Shown here: positions 28,996 to 29,009 of the stretch, in pieces
How positions within the stretch are numbered: the stretch's first letter is position 1
Layout of the letters: each line of letters begins with the position of its first letter
Source: an uncultured Prevotellaceae bacterium
Lineage (GTDB): Bacteria > Bacteroidota > Bacteroidia > Bacteroidales > Bacteroidaceae
DNA length: 29,009 nt
Reading direction: 5' to 3'
Assembly: GCA_937877605.1 (NCBI GenBank)
Contig: CALFJA010000009.1
Coordinates: 1-29,009 of the forward strand
Notes under the pieces: generated by a model
Seen by the model: the letters and a program-made list of their open reading frames with translations, nothing else
What the model was told of the DNA's origin: nothing
The model's database searches: none
Position numbers and translations under genes: made by a program

Positions 28996-29009
28996 CGGAG
29001 AGAACAGGA
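28996..29009 (-). tRNA. Possible tRNA-Ser, 3' end only (cut by the window edge)
   Basis: The last 14 bases, read on the minus strand, give T60, a T-stem strand CCTGT, the acceptor strand TCTCTCC and discriminator G, as expected for a tRNA-Ser with a GGAGAGA acceptor. CCA is not encoded (CAGG follows). The plus-strand reading as a tRNA 5' end is less likely because AC, not the usual U8, follows GGAGAGA. With only 14 bases, and two truncated copies nearby, this copy could also be truncated. Confidence 0.45.

Larger units (their letters stand above)
28861..29009 (-). repeat. Three tandem copies of a tRNA-Ser 3'-end-like block, each followed by a hairpin
   Basis: CCTGCGGAGAGAACAG occurs at 28861-28876, 28926-28941 and 28992-29007, at 65- and 66-bp steps. 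Read on the minus strand it gives CCTGT-TCTCTCC-G-CAGG in the last copy: the end of a T-stem with C61 in place, the 3' acceptor strand that pairs with the GGAGAGA start of many tRNA-Ser genes, and a G discriminator. On the minus strand each copy is followed by a hairpin within the next 50 bp. Confidence 0.7.

Noticed and set aside
28861..29009. CRISPR array (three repeats at even spacing)
   Set aside because: The repeats are only 16 bp, the intervals are about 50 bp and each contains a terminator-like hairpin, no cas gene is near, and the repeat reads as a tRNA end.

Overview
The window is a GC-rich, gene-dense stretch of chromosome from a member of the Bacteroidales, most likely a high-GC Prevotella-type organism. 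The support is: promoters of the Bacteroidetes sigma-70 type (TTTG, about 20 bp, TAnnTTTG) in front of most transcription units; a MurF-alanine racemase fusion, as is usual in this phylum; a secreted protease ending in a type IX secretion-like sorting domain; and an OmpA-type lipoprotein with the domain order of PorE. All genes but the first (cut by the window edge) are intact. No prophage, insertion sequence or CRISPR array was seen.

Layout. (a) 1-2802, plus: the 3' end of what looks like a B12-dependent ribonucleotide reductase, then folB, a cell-wall amidase with a SPOR-like tail and an MCE/MlaD-type lipid transport protein, tightly packed. (b) 3182-4579, plus: dnaA behind an AT-rich 379-bp leader, closed by a 16-bp perfect hairpin shared with the convergent next gene. 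(c) 4657-8969: a secreted M6 metalloprotease and an OPT-family oligopeptide transporter, divergent from one compact control region with an imperfect palindrome. This suggests joint control of peptide release and uptake. (d) 9184-17661, minus: MurF-Alr, NagB, a degenerate NagB-like domain fused to a PIG-L deacetylase, a small HExxH protein, and a UvrD-type helicase with an inserted DEDDh exonuclease. (e) 17908-18495, plus: queH, divergent from murF-alr with a palindrome between the two promoters. (f) 18496-19231: a 736-bp non-coding stretch with several small repeats. (g) 19232-23649, plus: ExbB, a four-helix membrane protein, two ExbD proteins and the PorE-like lipoprotein. (h) 23813-24298: an Lrp/AsnC regulator. 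(i) 24370-25952, minus: a three-gene ECF sigma factor cassette. (j) 26071-28799, plus: rsmF, thyA, folA. (k) 28821-29009: three repeats that read as the 3' end of a tRNA-Ser on the minus strand, interleaved with terminator hairpins; the window ends inside the last one.

Themes. Folate and thymidylate synthesis is represented by folB, thyA and folA; cell-wall synthesis and amino-sugar metabolism by the amidase, MurF-Alr, NagB and the deacetylase fusion; envelope energisation and secretion by ExbB/ExbD and the PorE-like protein.

Most worth a second look: the NagB-like domain that has lost all four catalytic residues while sitting beside an intact NagB; a degenerate 22-bp-period repeat in two separate intergenic regions; the tandem tRNA-end plus terminator units at the right edge; and two palindromes placed between divergent promoters.
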